From positions 2,071,703-2,115,311 of the forward strand of contig NZ_LR732544.1 in the NCBI RefSeq assembly GCF_902506575.1: DNA of 43,609 nt. Reading direction: 5' to 3'. Source of the DNA: Streptomyces mexicanus (lineage in GTDB: Bacteria > Actinomycetota > Actinomycetes > Streptomycetales > Streptomycetaceae). Positions 33,535 through 40,654 of the stretch are shown here, in pieces; the first letter of the stretch is position 1, and the number at the start of each line of letters is the position of its first letter. Under the pieces are notes generated by a model. That model saw only the letters and a list, made by a program, of their open reading frames with translations, did not search any database and was not told the origin of the DNA. The translations under genes and the position numbers were made by a program.

Positions 33535-35358
33535 ATGACCACACAGACCACCACACCAGACACCACCGGCGCCCCCACCCCCGGCGCCTCCGGCCTCCTC
33601 GGCATCCCCGCACCCGCCGCCCGCGCCCTGGCCACCGGCGGCAGCCTGCTCACCATCGCCGCCACCTTCCTCGCCTGGACCTGGACCTCCGCCTTCCCCG
33701 GCGACCTCACCGTCTACGGCTACCCCGGCGGCCTGCAGGTCCTCGTCCTCATCGGCGGCGCCCTCACCACCCTCCTCGCCCTCGCCTCCTACGACATCAA
33801 GGGCCTGCGCCGGCTCACCCCCGCCGGCGCCGACGCAGCCGTCAAACTCGCCGCCCTCGCCACCTTCGCCACCGCCTGGTACACCGTCCTCGCCATCAGC
33901 GTCGAACTCGGCGGCGTCGTCAACCTCGAACCCGGCGGCTACCTCGTCGCCACCACCAGCCTCGCCACCCTCCTCGGCGCCCTCGCCCTGCCCTTCCGGC
34001 GCCCCGAACCCGACCCCATCGACCCCGACAGCACCGGCTGGGAGAAATCCCCCCACCGCCTCACCCACGCCTGGCACACCACCAAGGCCGCCTTCGCCTC
34101 CGGCACCCCCCGCCCCGTACGCGAGCTGCCCTCCTACGCCGAGATCCTCATCATCGTCGGCATCCTCGCCCTCGGACTCGTCGTCTTCACCTACGGCATC
34201 GGCACCTCCTACGACGAACTCTTCGTCGGCTTCCTCATCCTCGCCGGCCTCGGCTTCGCCGCCCTCAACAAAGCCGGCCTCATCGCCCAGGCCTCCCAGA
34301 TCACCGCGCGGCACCAGAACATCACCCTCTTCGGCGCCTTCATCGCCGCCGCGCTCTTCCCCTTCACCCAGACCGACGACCAGTACGCCACCCTCGGCGT
34401 CTACATCCTCATCTTCGCCACCGTCGCCCTCGGCCTGAACATCGTCGTCGGCCTCGCCGGCCTCCTCGACCTCGGCTACGTCGCCTTCCTCGGCGTCGGC
34501 GCCTACGCCGCCTCCCTCGTCTCCGGCTCCCCCAGCTCCCCCTTCCACGTCCACTTCCCCTTCTGGGCCGCCGTCATCGTCGGCGCCCTCGCCTCACTCG
34601 TCTTCGGCGTCCTCATCGGCGCCCCCACCCTCCGCCTGCGCGGCGACTACCTCGCCATCGTCACCCTCGGCTTCGGAGAGATCTTCCGCATCACCGCCAA
34701 CAACCTCGACGGCACCTCCGGACCCGACCTCACCAACGGCTCCAACGGCATCTCCTCCATCCCCAACCTCGACGTCCTCGGCCTCGACTTCGGCGCCGCC
34801 CACGACATCGCCGGCTTCACCATCGGGCGCTTCGCCAACTACTTCTTCCTGATGCTGCTCATCACCGCCGTCGTCGTCCTCGTCTTCCGACGCAGCGGCA
34901 ACTCCCGCATCGGCCGCGCCTGGGTCGCCATCCGCGAAGACGAAACCGCCGCCCTCGCCATGGGCATCAACGGCTTCCGCGTCAAACTCATCGCCTTCGC
35001 CGTCGGCGCCTGCCTCGCCGGACTCGCCGGCACCGTCCAGGCCCACGTCACCTACACCGTCACACCCGAGCAGTACCTCTTCGCCGGAGCCATCCCACCC
35101 AACTCCGCCTTCCTCCTCGCCGCCGTCGTCCTCGGCGGCATGGGCACCATCGCCGGCCCCCTCATCGGCGCCGCACTGCTCTTCCTCATCCCCAACAAAC
35201 TCCAGTTCCTCGGCGACTACCAGCTCTTCGCCTTCGGCGTCGCACTCATCCTGCTCATGCGCTTCCGCCCCGAAGGCCTCATCCCCAACCGACGCCGCCA
35301 GCTCGAATTCCACGACGAGGCCGACGCGCCCGCGGCCCTCGGCAAGACAGGGGCCTGA
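33535..35358 (+). CDS. livM: Branched-chain amino acid ABC transporter permease LivM, N-terminally extended
   Basis: A 607-aa permease. The conventional LivM part begins near residue 280 (QYATLGVYILIFATVALGLN) and includes GLAGLLDLGYVAFLGVGAYA, LRLRGDYLAIVTLGFGEI, the coupling loop EDETAALAMGINGFRVKLIA and GGMGTIAGPLIGAALLFLIP. The first ~280 residues are an extension with about six extra hydrophobic segments (for example LTIAATFLAWTWTSAFPG and ILIIVGILALGLVVFTYGIG). Typical LivM is about 350-430 aa. The extension is in frame without disturbance and looks real. What it does is unknown; it may be an accessory or substrate-adapting membrane module. Confidence 0.93.
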   Translation: MTTQTTTPDTTGAPTPGASGLLGIPAPAARALATGGSLLTIAATFLAWTWTSAFPGDLTVYGYPGGLQVLVLIGGALTTLLALASYDIKGLRRLTPAGADAAVKLAALATFATAWYTVLAISVELGGVVNLEPGGYLVATTSLATLLGALALPFRRPEPDPIDPDSTGWEKSPHRLTHAWHTTKAAFASGTPRPVRELPSYAEILIIVGILALGLVVFTYGIGTSYDELFVGFLILAGLGFAALNKAGLIAQASQITARHQNITLFGAFIAAALFPFTQTDDQYATLGVYILIFATVALGLNIVVGLAGLLDLGYVAFLGVGAYAASLVSGSPSSPFHVHFPFWAAVIVGALASLVFGVLIGAPTLRLRGDYLAIVTLGFGEIFRITANNLDGTSGPDLTNGSNGISSIPNLDVLGLDFGAAHDIAGFTIGRFANYFFLMLLITAVVVLVFRRSGNSRIGRAWVAIREDETAALAMGINGFRVKLIAFAVGACLAGLAGTVQAHVTYTVTPEQYLFAGAIPPNSAFLLAAVVLGGMGTIAGPLIGAALLFLIPNKLQFLGDYQLFAFGVALILLMRFRPEGLIPNRRRQLEFHDEADAPAALGKTGA

Positions 35359-35363
35359 CCACC

Positions 35364-36335
35364 ATGACCACCGACACCACCACCAAGGACACCGCACCCG
35401 ACGCCACCACCCCCGACCGGACCGTCCTCGACGCACGCGGCGTCACCATGCGCTTCGGCGGCCTCACCGCCGTACGCGGCGTCGACCTCACCGTCCGCAG
35501 CGGAGAGATCGTCGGACTCATCGGCCCCAACGGCGCCGGAAAAACCACCTTCTTCAACTGCCTCACCGGCCTGTACGTCCCCACCGAAGGTGAAGTCCGC
35601 TACAAAGGCACCCTCCTGCCACCCAAATCCTTCAAGGTCACCGCAGCCGGCATCGCCCGCACCTTCCAGAACATCCGGCTGTTCTCCAACATGACCGTCC
35701 TGGAGAACGTCCTCGTCGGACGCCACACCCGCACCAAAGAAGGATTCTGGTCCGCCGTCCTGCGCGGCCCCGGCTTCCACAAAGCAGAAAACGCCTCCCG
35801 CGCCCGGGCCATGGAACTCCTCGAATTCGTCGGCCTCGCCCCCAAAGCCGAACACCTCGCCCGCAACCTCCCCTACGGCGAACAACGCAAACTCGAAATC
35901 GCTCGCGCCCTCGCCAGCGAACCCGGCCTCCTCCTGCTCGACGAACCCACCGCCGGCATGAACCCCCAGGAAACCCGGGCCACCGAAGAACTCGTCTTCG
36001 CCATCCGCGACATGGGCATCGCCGTCCTCGTCATCGAGCACGACATGCGCTTCATCTTCAACCTCTGCGACCGCGTCGCCGTCCTCGTCCAAGGTGAAAA
36101 ACTCATCGAAGGCGACAGCGCCACCGTCCAGGGCGACGACCGCGTCATCGCCGCCTACCTCGGCGAACCCTTCGAAGGCGCCCCCGGAGACGAAGAAGCC
36201 GCAGAAGTCCACGCCGCCGAAGCACACGCCGCACCACCGGCCCAGGCCCCCACCGAGGCACCGGCCCCAGCACCGACCGAGGCACCGGCCGACACCCCCA
36301 CGGAGGCCGAGCCCGGCAAGGAGAACGACCGATGA
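35364..36335 (+). CDS. livG: Branched-chain amino acid ABC transporter ATP-binding protein LivG
   Basis: A 323-aa ABC ATPase. Walker A GPNGAGKT is at residues 54-61, the family signature reads LPYGEQRKLEIARAL, Walker B is LLLLDEPTAGMN and the H-loop is VIEHDMRFIF. LivG-specific features are MRFGGLTAVRGVDLTVRSGE and FQNIRLFSNMTVLENVLVG. The last ~45 residues are an Ala/Pro/Glu-rich, repeat-like tail (APTEAPAPAPTEAPAD) absent from typical LivG. ATG 35364 is 5 bp after livM. Its TGA overlaps the ATG of livF by four bases. Confidence 0.96.
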   Translation: MTTDTTTKDTAPDATTPDRTVLDARGVTMRFGGLTAVRGVDLTVRSGEIVGLIGPNGAGKTTFFNCLTGLYVPTEGEVRYKGTLLPPKSFKVTAAGIARTFQNIRLFSNMTVLENVLVGRHTRTKEGFWSAVLRGPGFHKAENASRARAMELLEFVGLAPKAEHLARNLPYGEQRKLEIARALASEPGLLLLDEPTAGMNPQETRATEELVFAIRDMGIAVLVIEHDMRFIFNLCDRVAVLVQGEKLIEGDSATVQGDDRVIAAYLGEPFEGAPGDEEAAEVHAAEAHAAPPAQAPTEAPAPAPTEAPADTPTEAEPGKENDR

Positions 36336-37048
36336 CCGCACTCCTCGAAGTCGAAGACCTCAAAGTCGCCTACGGCAAGATCGAAGCCGTCAAAGGCATC
36401 ACCTTCAAAGTCGAGGCCGGCCAGGTCGTCACCCTCATCGGCACCAACGGCGCCGGAAAGACCACCACCCTGCGCACCCTCTCCGGCCTCCTCAAACCCA
36501 TCGGCGGCCAGATCAAGTTCAACGGCAGATCCCTCAAACGAATCCCCGCCCACCAGATCGTCTCCCTCGGCCTCGCCCACTCCCCCGAAGGCCGGCACAT
36601 CTTCCCCCGCATGACCATCGAGGACAACCTCCGCCTCGGCGCCTTCCTCCGCAAAGACAAAGACGGCATCGAAAAAGACATCCAGCGCGCCTACGACCTC
36701 TTCCCCATCCTCGGCGAACGCAGAAAACAAGCAGCCGGCACCCTCTCCGGCGGCGAACAACAAATGCTCGCCATGGGCCGCGCCCTCATGTCCCAGCCCA
36801 AACTCCTCATGCTCGACGAGCCTTCCATGGGCCTGTCCCCCATCATGATGCAAAAGATCATGTCCACCATCGCCGAGCTGAAAGCCCAGGGCACCACCAT
36901 CCTGCTCGTCGAACAGAACGCCCAAGCCGCACTCTCCCTCGCCGACCAGGGCCACGTCATGGAGATCGGCCGCATCGTCCTGTCCGGCACCGGACAGGAC
37001 CTCCTCCACGACGAATCCGTCCGCAAGGCATACCTAGGCGAGGACTGA
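36332..37048 (+). CDS. livF: Branched-chain amino acid ABC transporter ATP-binding protein LivF
   Basis: A 238-aa ABC ATPase, the second nucleotide-binding subunit. Walker A is GTNGAGKT (37-44), the Q-loop lies near the GLAHSPEGRHIFPRMTIEDN segment, the signature is LSGGEQQMLAMGRAL, Walker B is LLMLDEPSMGLSP and the H-region VEQNAQAALSLAD. The start overlaps livG (ATGA). It is the last gene of the operon, ended by the hairpin at 37075-37110. Confidence 0.96.
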   Translation: MTALLEVEDLKVAYGKIEAVKGITFKVEAGQVVTLIGTNGAGKTTTLRTLSGLLKPIGGQIKFNGRSLKRIPAHQIVSLGLAHSPEGRHIFPRMTIEDNLRLGAFLRKDKDGIEKDIQRAYDLFPILGERRKQAAGTLSGGEQQMLAMGRALMSQPKLLMLDEPSMGLSPIMMQKIMSTIAELKAQGTTILLVEQNAQAALSLADQGHVMEIGRIVLSGTGQDLLHDESVRKAYLGED

Positions 37049-37074
37049 CCCCTCCACCGCACGCACCCACGACA

Positions 37075-37110
37075 AGGGCCCGCGCTCCCCGACCGGGGAA
37101 CGCGGGCCCT
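37075..37110. terminator. Bidirectional terminator between livF and the response regulator
   Basis: Outer arms AGGGCCCGCG and CGCGGGCCCT with an inner CCCC/GGGG pair and one mismatch; a 4-nt loop. It lies in the 92-bp convergent gap and can serve both sides. Confidence 0.8.
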
Positions 37111-37140
37111 GCTGCCATAGGAGGGAAGGCGGCGCCGACG

Positions 37141-37839
37141 TCAGCCCTTGTCGGCCTTGTCGGCCCGGTCGGCCTTGTCACCCTTACCGCCCTTGGCCGC
37201 CTTCTTCTCCTCGTTGTCCTGAATGACCGCCTCGGCCACCTGCTGCATCGACATACGACGGTCCATCGACGTCTTCTGGATCCAGCGGAACGCCGCCGGC
37301 TCCGTCAGCCCGTACTCCGTCTGCAGAATCGACTTCGCCCGGTCCACCAGCTTCCGCGTCTCCAGCCGCTGGGAGAGGTCCGCGACCTCCTTCTCCAGCT
37401 CCTTCAACTCGGTGAACCGCGAGACGGCCATCTCGATCGCCGGAACGACATCACTCTTGCTGAACGGCTTCACCAGATACGCCATCGCACCGGCGTCCCG
37501 CGCCCGCTCCACCAGATCACGCTGCGAGAACGCCGTCAGCATCAGCACCGGCGCGATCCGCTCCCCGGCGATCTTCTCCGCCGCGGAGATACCGTCCAGC
37601 TTCGGCATCTTCACATCGAGGATCACCAGGTCAGGACGGTGCTCCCGGGCCAGCTCCACGGCCCGCTCACCGTCCCCGGCCTCACCGACGACCGTGTAGC
37701 CCTCCTCTTCCAGCATCTCTTTGAGATCCAGCCGGATCAGCGCCTCGTCCTCCGCGATGACGACACGGGTCGTCAGCGGAGGCACGTGCGACTTGTCGTC
37801 GTCGGGCACGTCGACGGGCTGGGGCGACTCGGCGGTCAC
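37141..37839 (-). CDS. ANTAR-domain response regulator (PdtaR type)
   Basis: A 232-aa two-component regulator that acts on RNA by antitermination. The receiver domain has Glu30-Asp31, the phosphoacceptor Asp75 in LVILDVKMPKLDG, the Thr in MLTAFSQ and Lys in LVKPFS. After a coiled linker (ELEKEVADLSQRLETRKLVD) comes the ANTAR domain (RAKSILQTEYGLTEPAAFRW, then SMDRRMSMQQVAEAVI). The C-terminus is a Lys/Asp-rich tail (KGDKADRADKADKG). It begins at a GTG at 37839 with AAGGAG upstream. No histidine kinase is adjacent, as for PdtaR, whose kinase is encoded elsewhere. ANTAR proteins bind paired hexanucleotide hairpins; I cannot point to a target here. Confidence 0.94.
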   Translation of the reverse strand: MTAESPQPVDVPDDDKSHVPPLTTRVVIAEDEALIRLDLKEMLEEEGYTVVGEAGDGERAVELAREHRPDLVILDVKMPKLDGISAAEKIAGERIAPVLMLTAFSQRDLVERARDAGAMAYLVKPFSKSDVVPAIEMAVSRFTELKELEKEVADLSQRLETRKLVDRAKSILQTEYGLTEPAAFRWIQKTSMDRRMSMQQVAEAVIQDNEEKKAAKGGKGDKADRADKADKG

Positions 37840-37947
37840 GGGGGCGCTCCTTGTTCCGGGGGAGGCTGGATGGTGCTCCCAAGAGCCTACCTAGCTGCGG
37901 TAAGGTGGGGGCACGGCGGGTAACTGCTGATCTTCGTTTTGAAGGGC

Positions 37948-38020
37948 GCCCCGGTAGCCCAGCGGTAGAGGCAATGGTCTCAAACACCATCCAGCGTCGG
38001 TTCGAATCCGACCCGGGGTA
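37948..38020 (+). tRNA. tRNA with anticodon CAA (Leu, UUG) in a class-I cloverleaf
   Basis: A 73-nt complete cloverleaf. The acceptor stem GCCCCGG pairs with CCGGGGT (G1-U72 wobble), with discriminator A73. The D stem is GCC/GGC with a GG-containing loop. The anticodon stem is ATGGT/ACCAT around loop CTCAAAC, giving anticodon CAA at 37981-37983. The variable loop is only five nt (CCAGC). The T arm GTCGG-TTCGAAT-CCGAC is perfect. The CCA end is not encoded. The anticodon would decode UUG (Leu), but the short variable loop is not that of bacterial tRNA-Leu, which is class II. The D arm and core resemble tRNA-Cys-like class-I tRNAs. I am sure of the structure and anticodon; the amino acid it carries is open. 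Confidence 0.92.
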
Positions 38021-38050
38021 CTTTTCCATCGATGCGAAGGTCAGGCCCGC

Positions 38051-38087
38051 AAGCGGAGGATTGCGTTCGAGTGATCTTCCGCTTTTT
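38051..38087 (+). terminator. Rho-independent terminator with U-tract behind the tRNA
   Basis: Eleven-bp arms AAGCGGAGGAT (38051-38061) and ATCTTCCGCTT (38074-38084), with one G-U pair, followed by a T-run to 38087. It is one of the few hairpins in the window with a real U-tail, and ends 39 bp before the HTH-LAGLIDADG start. Confidence 0.8.
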
Positions 38088-38125
38088 GCTGCGTGTCGCC
38101 GCAGCGACTCGCCCAGAGTGAGCAT

Positions 38126-38902
38126 GTGTACGACATCAGCACACGTAAGCGAGCTCTCGCCCTGGTTTCACAGGGCCGCAGCCTGAACTCGGTCAGCAAG
38201 CAGACCGGCATCTCGCGCGCCGCCATCCGTTCATGGCAGACACGGCTGGAGCCTCTGCGCTGGAACCGCGCCCGGCCCTGCCCCCGATGCCGCGACGCAC
38301 CGGAGATGCCCGGCCAACCCCATGCCTACGCGTACCTCCTTGGCCTGTACCTCGGCGACGGCTGCATCAGCTACCTGCGCGCAGGCGTCTACTTCCTCCG
38401 CATCACCTGCGCCGACGCCTGGCCAGGTCTGATCGACGAGTGCGCCGACGCGATGCAGACTATCCGCCCTGACAACAAGGTGTTCCGCGTCCAGCGCCAG
38501 GACTGTCAGAACGTGACCTGCTACAGCAAGCACTGGCCCTGCCTCTTCCCCCAGCACGGCCCCGGCAAAAAACACGAGCGCCGCATCGCCCTCGAACCCT
38601 GGCAGCAGGAGATCGTCGACGCGCACCCCTGGGAGTTCGTCCGGGGTCTCATCCACTCCGACGGGTGCCGTATCACCAACTGGACGACCCGTCTCGTCGG
38701 TGGTGAGCGCAAGCGCTACGAATACCCTCGGTACTTCTTCACCAACACCTCGACCGACATCATCCGGCTCTTCACCGGCACCCTCGACAAGCTCGGAGTC
38801 GAGTGGAAGTCCCTCAACCAGAGCCGGGCCGCGGTCACCATATCCATCGCCCGCAAAGCCTCCGTGGCCCTCATGGACGCCCACGTAGGCCCCAAGCACT
38901 GA
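38126..38902 (+). CDS. HTH plus LAGLIDADG homing-endonuclease-like protein
   Basis: A 258-aa protein. Residues ~5-40 are a resolvase/Hin-type helix-turn-helix (ALALVSQGRSLNSVSKQTGI, then SRAAIRSWQ). A CPRC motif at 52-55 may bind metal. Two LAGLIDADG helices follow: LLGLYLGDG (71-79) and FVRGLIHSDG (171-180), each keeping the acidic residue that would bind Mg. That is the pseudo-dimeric layout of a single-chain homing endonuclease. A GTG at 38126 is chosen because the sequence upstream is unconserved; GTG 38093 is in frame as an alternative. It lies directly behind the tRNA terminator and is not inside an intron or intein. It may be a domesticated regulator or a free-standing homing enzyme. 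No promoter is visible. Confidence 0.85.
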   Translation: MYDISTRKRALALVSQGRSLNSVSKQTGISRAAIRSWQTRLEPLRWNRARPCPRCRDAPEMPGQPHAYAYLLGLYLGDGCISYLRAGVYFLRITCADAWPGLIDECADAMQTIRPDNKVFRVQRQDCQNVTCYSKHWPCLFPQHGPGKKHERRIALEPWQQEIVDAHPWEFVRGLIHSDGCRITNWTTRLVGGERKRYEYPRYFFTNTSTDIIRLFTGTLDKLGVEWKSLNQSRAAVTISIARKASVALMDAHVGPKH

Positions 38903-38923
38903 CCGCAGAGGCGCGACGGCTCC

Positions 38924-40360
38924 CTACCGGGGACTGTCGTCCTCCCCGATGTGGTGCACGCGGACCATGTTCGTGGCGCCCGGCACGCCCGGAGGGGAGC
39001 CCGCCGTGATGACCACCGCGTCGCCCCGCTCGCAGCGGCCGTAGCGCAGGAGGAGTTCGTCCACCTGGGCGACCATCGCGTCCGTGGAGTCGACGTGGGG
39101 GCCGAGGAAGGTCTCCACACCCCAGGACATGCTCAGCTGGGAGCGGGTGGCCGGCTCGGGGGTGAAGGCGAGCAGGGGGATCGGGGAGCGGTAGCGGGAC
39201 AGGCGGCGGGCGGTGTCGCCGGACTGGGTGAAGGCGACGAGGAACTTGGCGCCGAGGAAGTCGCCGATCTCGGCGGCGGCGCGGGCGACGGCGCCGCCCT
39301 GGGTGCGGGGTTTGTTGCGCTCGGTGAGGGGCGGCAGGCCCTTGGCGAGGATGTCCTCCTCGGCGGCGGCGACGATCTTGGCCATGGTGCGGACGGCGGC
39401 GATCGGGTGTTTGCCGACGCTGGTCTCGCCGGAGAGCATCACCGCGTCGGTACCGTCGATGACGGCGTTGGCCACGTCGGATGCCTCCGCCCGGGTGGGG
39501 CGGGAGTTGTCGATCATGGAGTCGAGCATCTGGGTGGCGACGATCACCGGTTTGGCGTTGCGCTTGGCCAGCTTGATGGCGCGCTTCTGGACGATGGGGA
39601 CCTGTTCGAGGGGCATCTCGACGCCGAGGTCTCCCCGGGCGACCATGATGCCGTCGAAGGCGGCGACGATGTCGTCGAGGTTCTCGACCGCCTGGGGTTT
39701 TTCGATCTTGGCGATGACGGGGAGGCGGCGGCCCTCGTCGTCCATGATGCGGTGGACGTCGAGGACGTCGCGGCCGCTGCGGACGAAGGAGAGGGCGACG
39801 ACGTCGAAGCCGGTGTGCAGGGCCCAGCGCAGGTCGTCCTCGTCCTTCTTGGACAGGGCGGGGACGGAGACGGCGACGCCGGGGAGGTTGAGGCCCTTGT
39901 GGTCGGAGACCATGCCGCCTTCGGTGACCTCGGTGTGGACGCGGGGGCCGTCGACGGCGGTGACCTTCAGGGCGACCTTGCCGTCGTCGACGAGGATGCG
40001 TTCGCCGGGGGTGACGTCGTCGGCGAGGCCGGCGTAGGTGGTGCCGCAGAGGTGGCGGTCGCCTTCGACGCCTTCTTCGACGGTGATGGTGAAGGTGTCG
40101 CCGCGTTCGAGGAGGACGGGGCCTTCGCGGAAGCGTCCGAGGCGGATCTTGGGGCCCTGGAGGTCGGCGAGGAGTCCGACGCTGCGGCCGGTTTCGTCGG
40201 CGGCCCTGCGGACGTGCCGGTAGCGCTCCTCGTGTTCGGCGACGTCGCCGTGGCTGAGGTTGAAGCGGGCGACGTCCATTCCGGCGTCGACCAGTGCCTT
40301 GATCCGGTCGTACGTGGCGGTGGCGGGCCCCAGGGTACAGACGATCTTTGCTCGGCGCAT
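38924..40360 (-). CDS. pyk: Pyruvate kinase
   Basis: Glycolytic enzyme converting phosphoenolpyruvate and ADP to pyruvate and ATP. The 478-aa chain has the N-terminal RRAKIVCTLGPA, substrate loop DVARFNLSHGD, the catalytic LADLQGPKIRLGRF, the lysine region VIAKIEKPQAVENLDDIV, metal-binding MVARGDLGVEMPLEQVP and the C-terminal allosteric domain ending GVPGATNMVRV. No Shine-Dalgarno precedes the ATG at 40360; TAGGCT, a -10-like hexamer, ends 6 nt before it, so the message may be leaderless. A -35 is not evident. Streptomycetes often have two pyk genes. Confidence 0.97.
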   Translation of the reverse strand: MRRAKIVCTLGPATATYDRIKALVDAGMDVARFNLSHGDVAEHEERYRHVRRAADETGRSVGLLADLQGPKIRLGRFREGPVLLERGDTFTITVEEGVEGDRHLCGTTYAGLADDVTPGERILVDDGKVALKVTAVDGPRVHTEVTEGGMVSDHKGLNLPGVAVSVPALSKKDEDDLRWALHTGFDVVALSFVRSGRDVLDVHRIMDDEGRRLPVIAKIEKPQAVENLDDIVAAFDGIMVARGDLGVEMPLEQVPIVQKRAIKLAKRNAKPVIVATQMLDSMIDNSRPTRAEASDVANAVIDGTDAVMLSGETSVGKHPIAAVRTMAKIVAAAEEDILAKGLPPLTERNKPRTQGGAVARAAAEIGDFLGAKFLVAFTQSGDTARRLSRYRSPIPLLAFTPEPATRSQLSMSWGVETFLGPHVDSTDAMVAQVDELLLRYGRCERGDAVVITAGSPPGVPGATNMVRVHHIGEDDSPR

Positions 40361-40654
40361 GGAGCGAGCCTAGGGCTTACCGGCGGGTAGGGGCGTGGCG
40401 TCGGGTTGCTGTTCAACGTCCTTTGGGTGAAGGGGGGTTGACATTCGCTGAAGTGTGCGGGGTGGCGCTCTTTCGAGCAGGTGAGGCGCGTGTTCGACGT
40501 GGGCGGGTGGGGTTCGTGCCGGGGTCGGAGATCGGATCGCAATGTGCGGGGGGTGTTGCGCTTCGGCATGGCCCGGTCAGAATCTACGCGCGTCCACATC
40601 TGTGCGCGCCCGCGTCCTCGCGCGTCGTCGTTCCTTCCGCTAGGAGAAGCACAC

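Noticed and set aside
37948..38020. Ordinary class-II tRNA-Leu(CAA)
   Set aside because: The region between anticodon stem and T stem is five nucleotides, with no room for a long variable arm.
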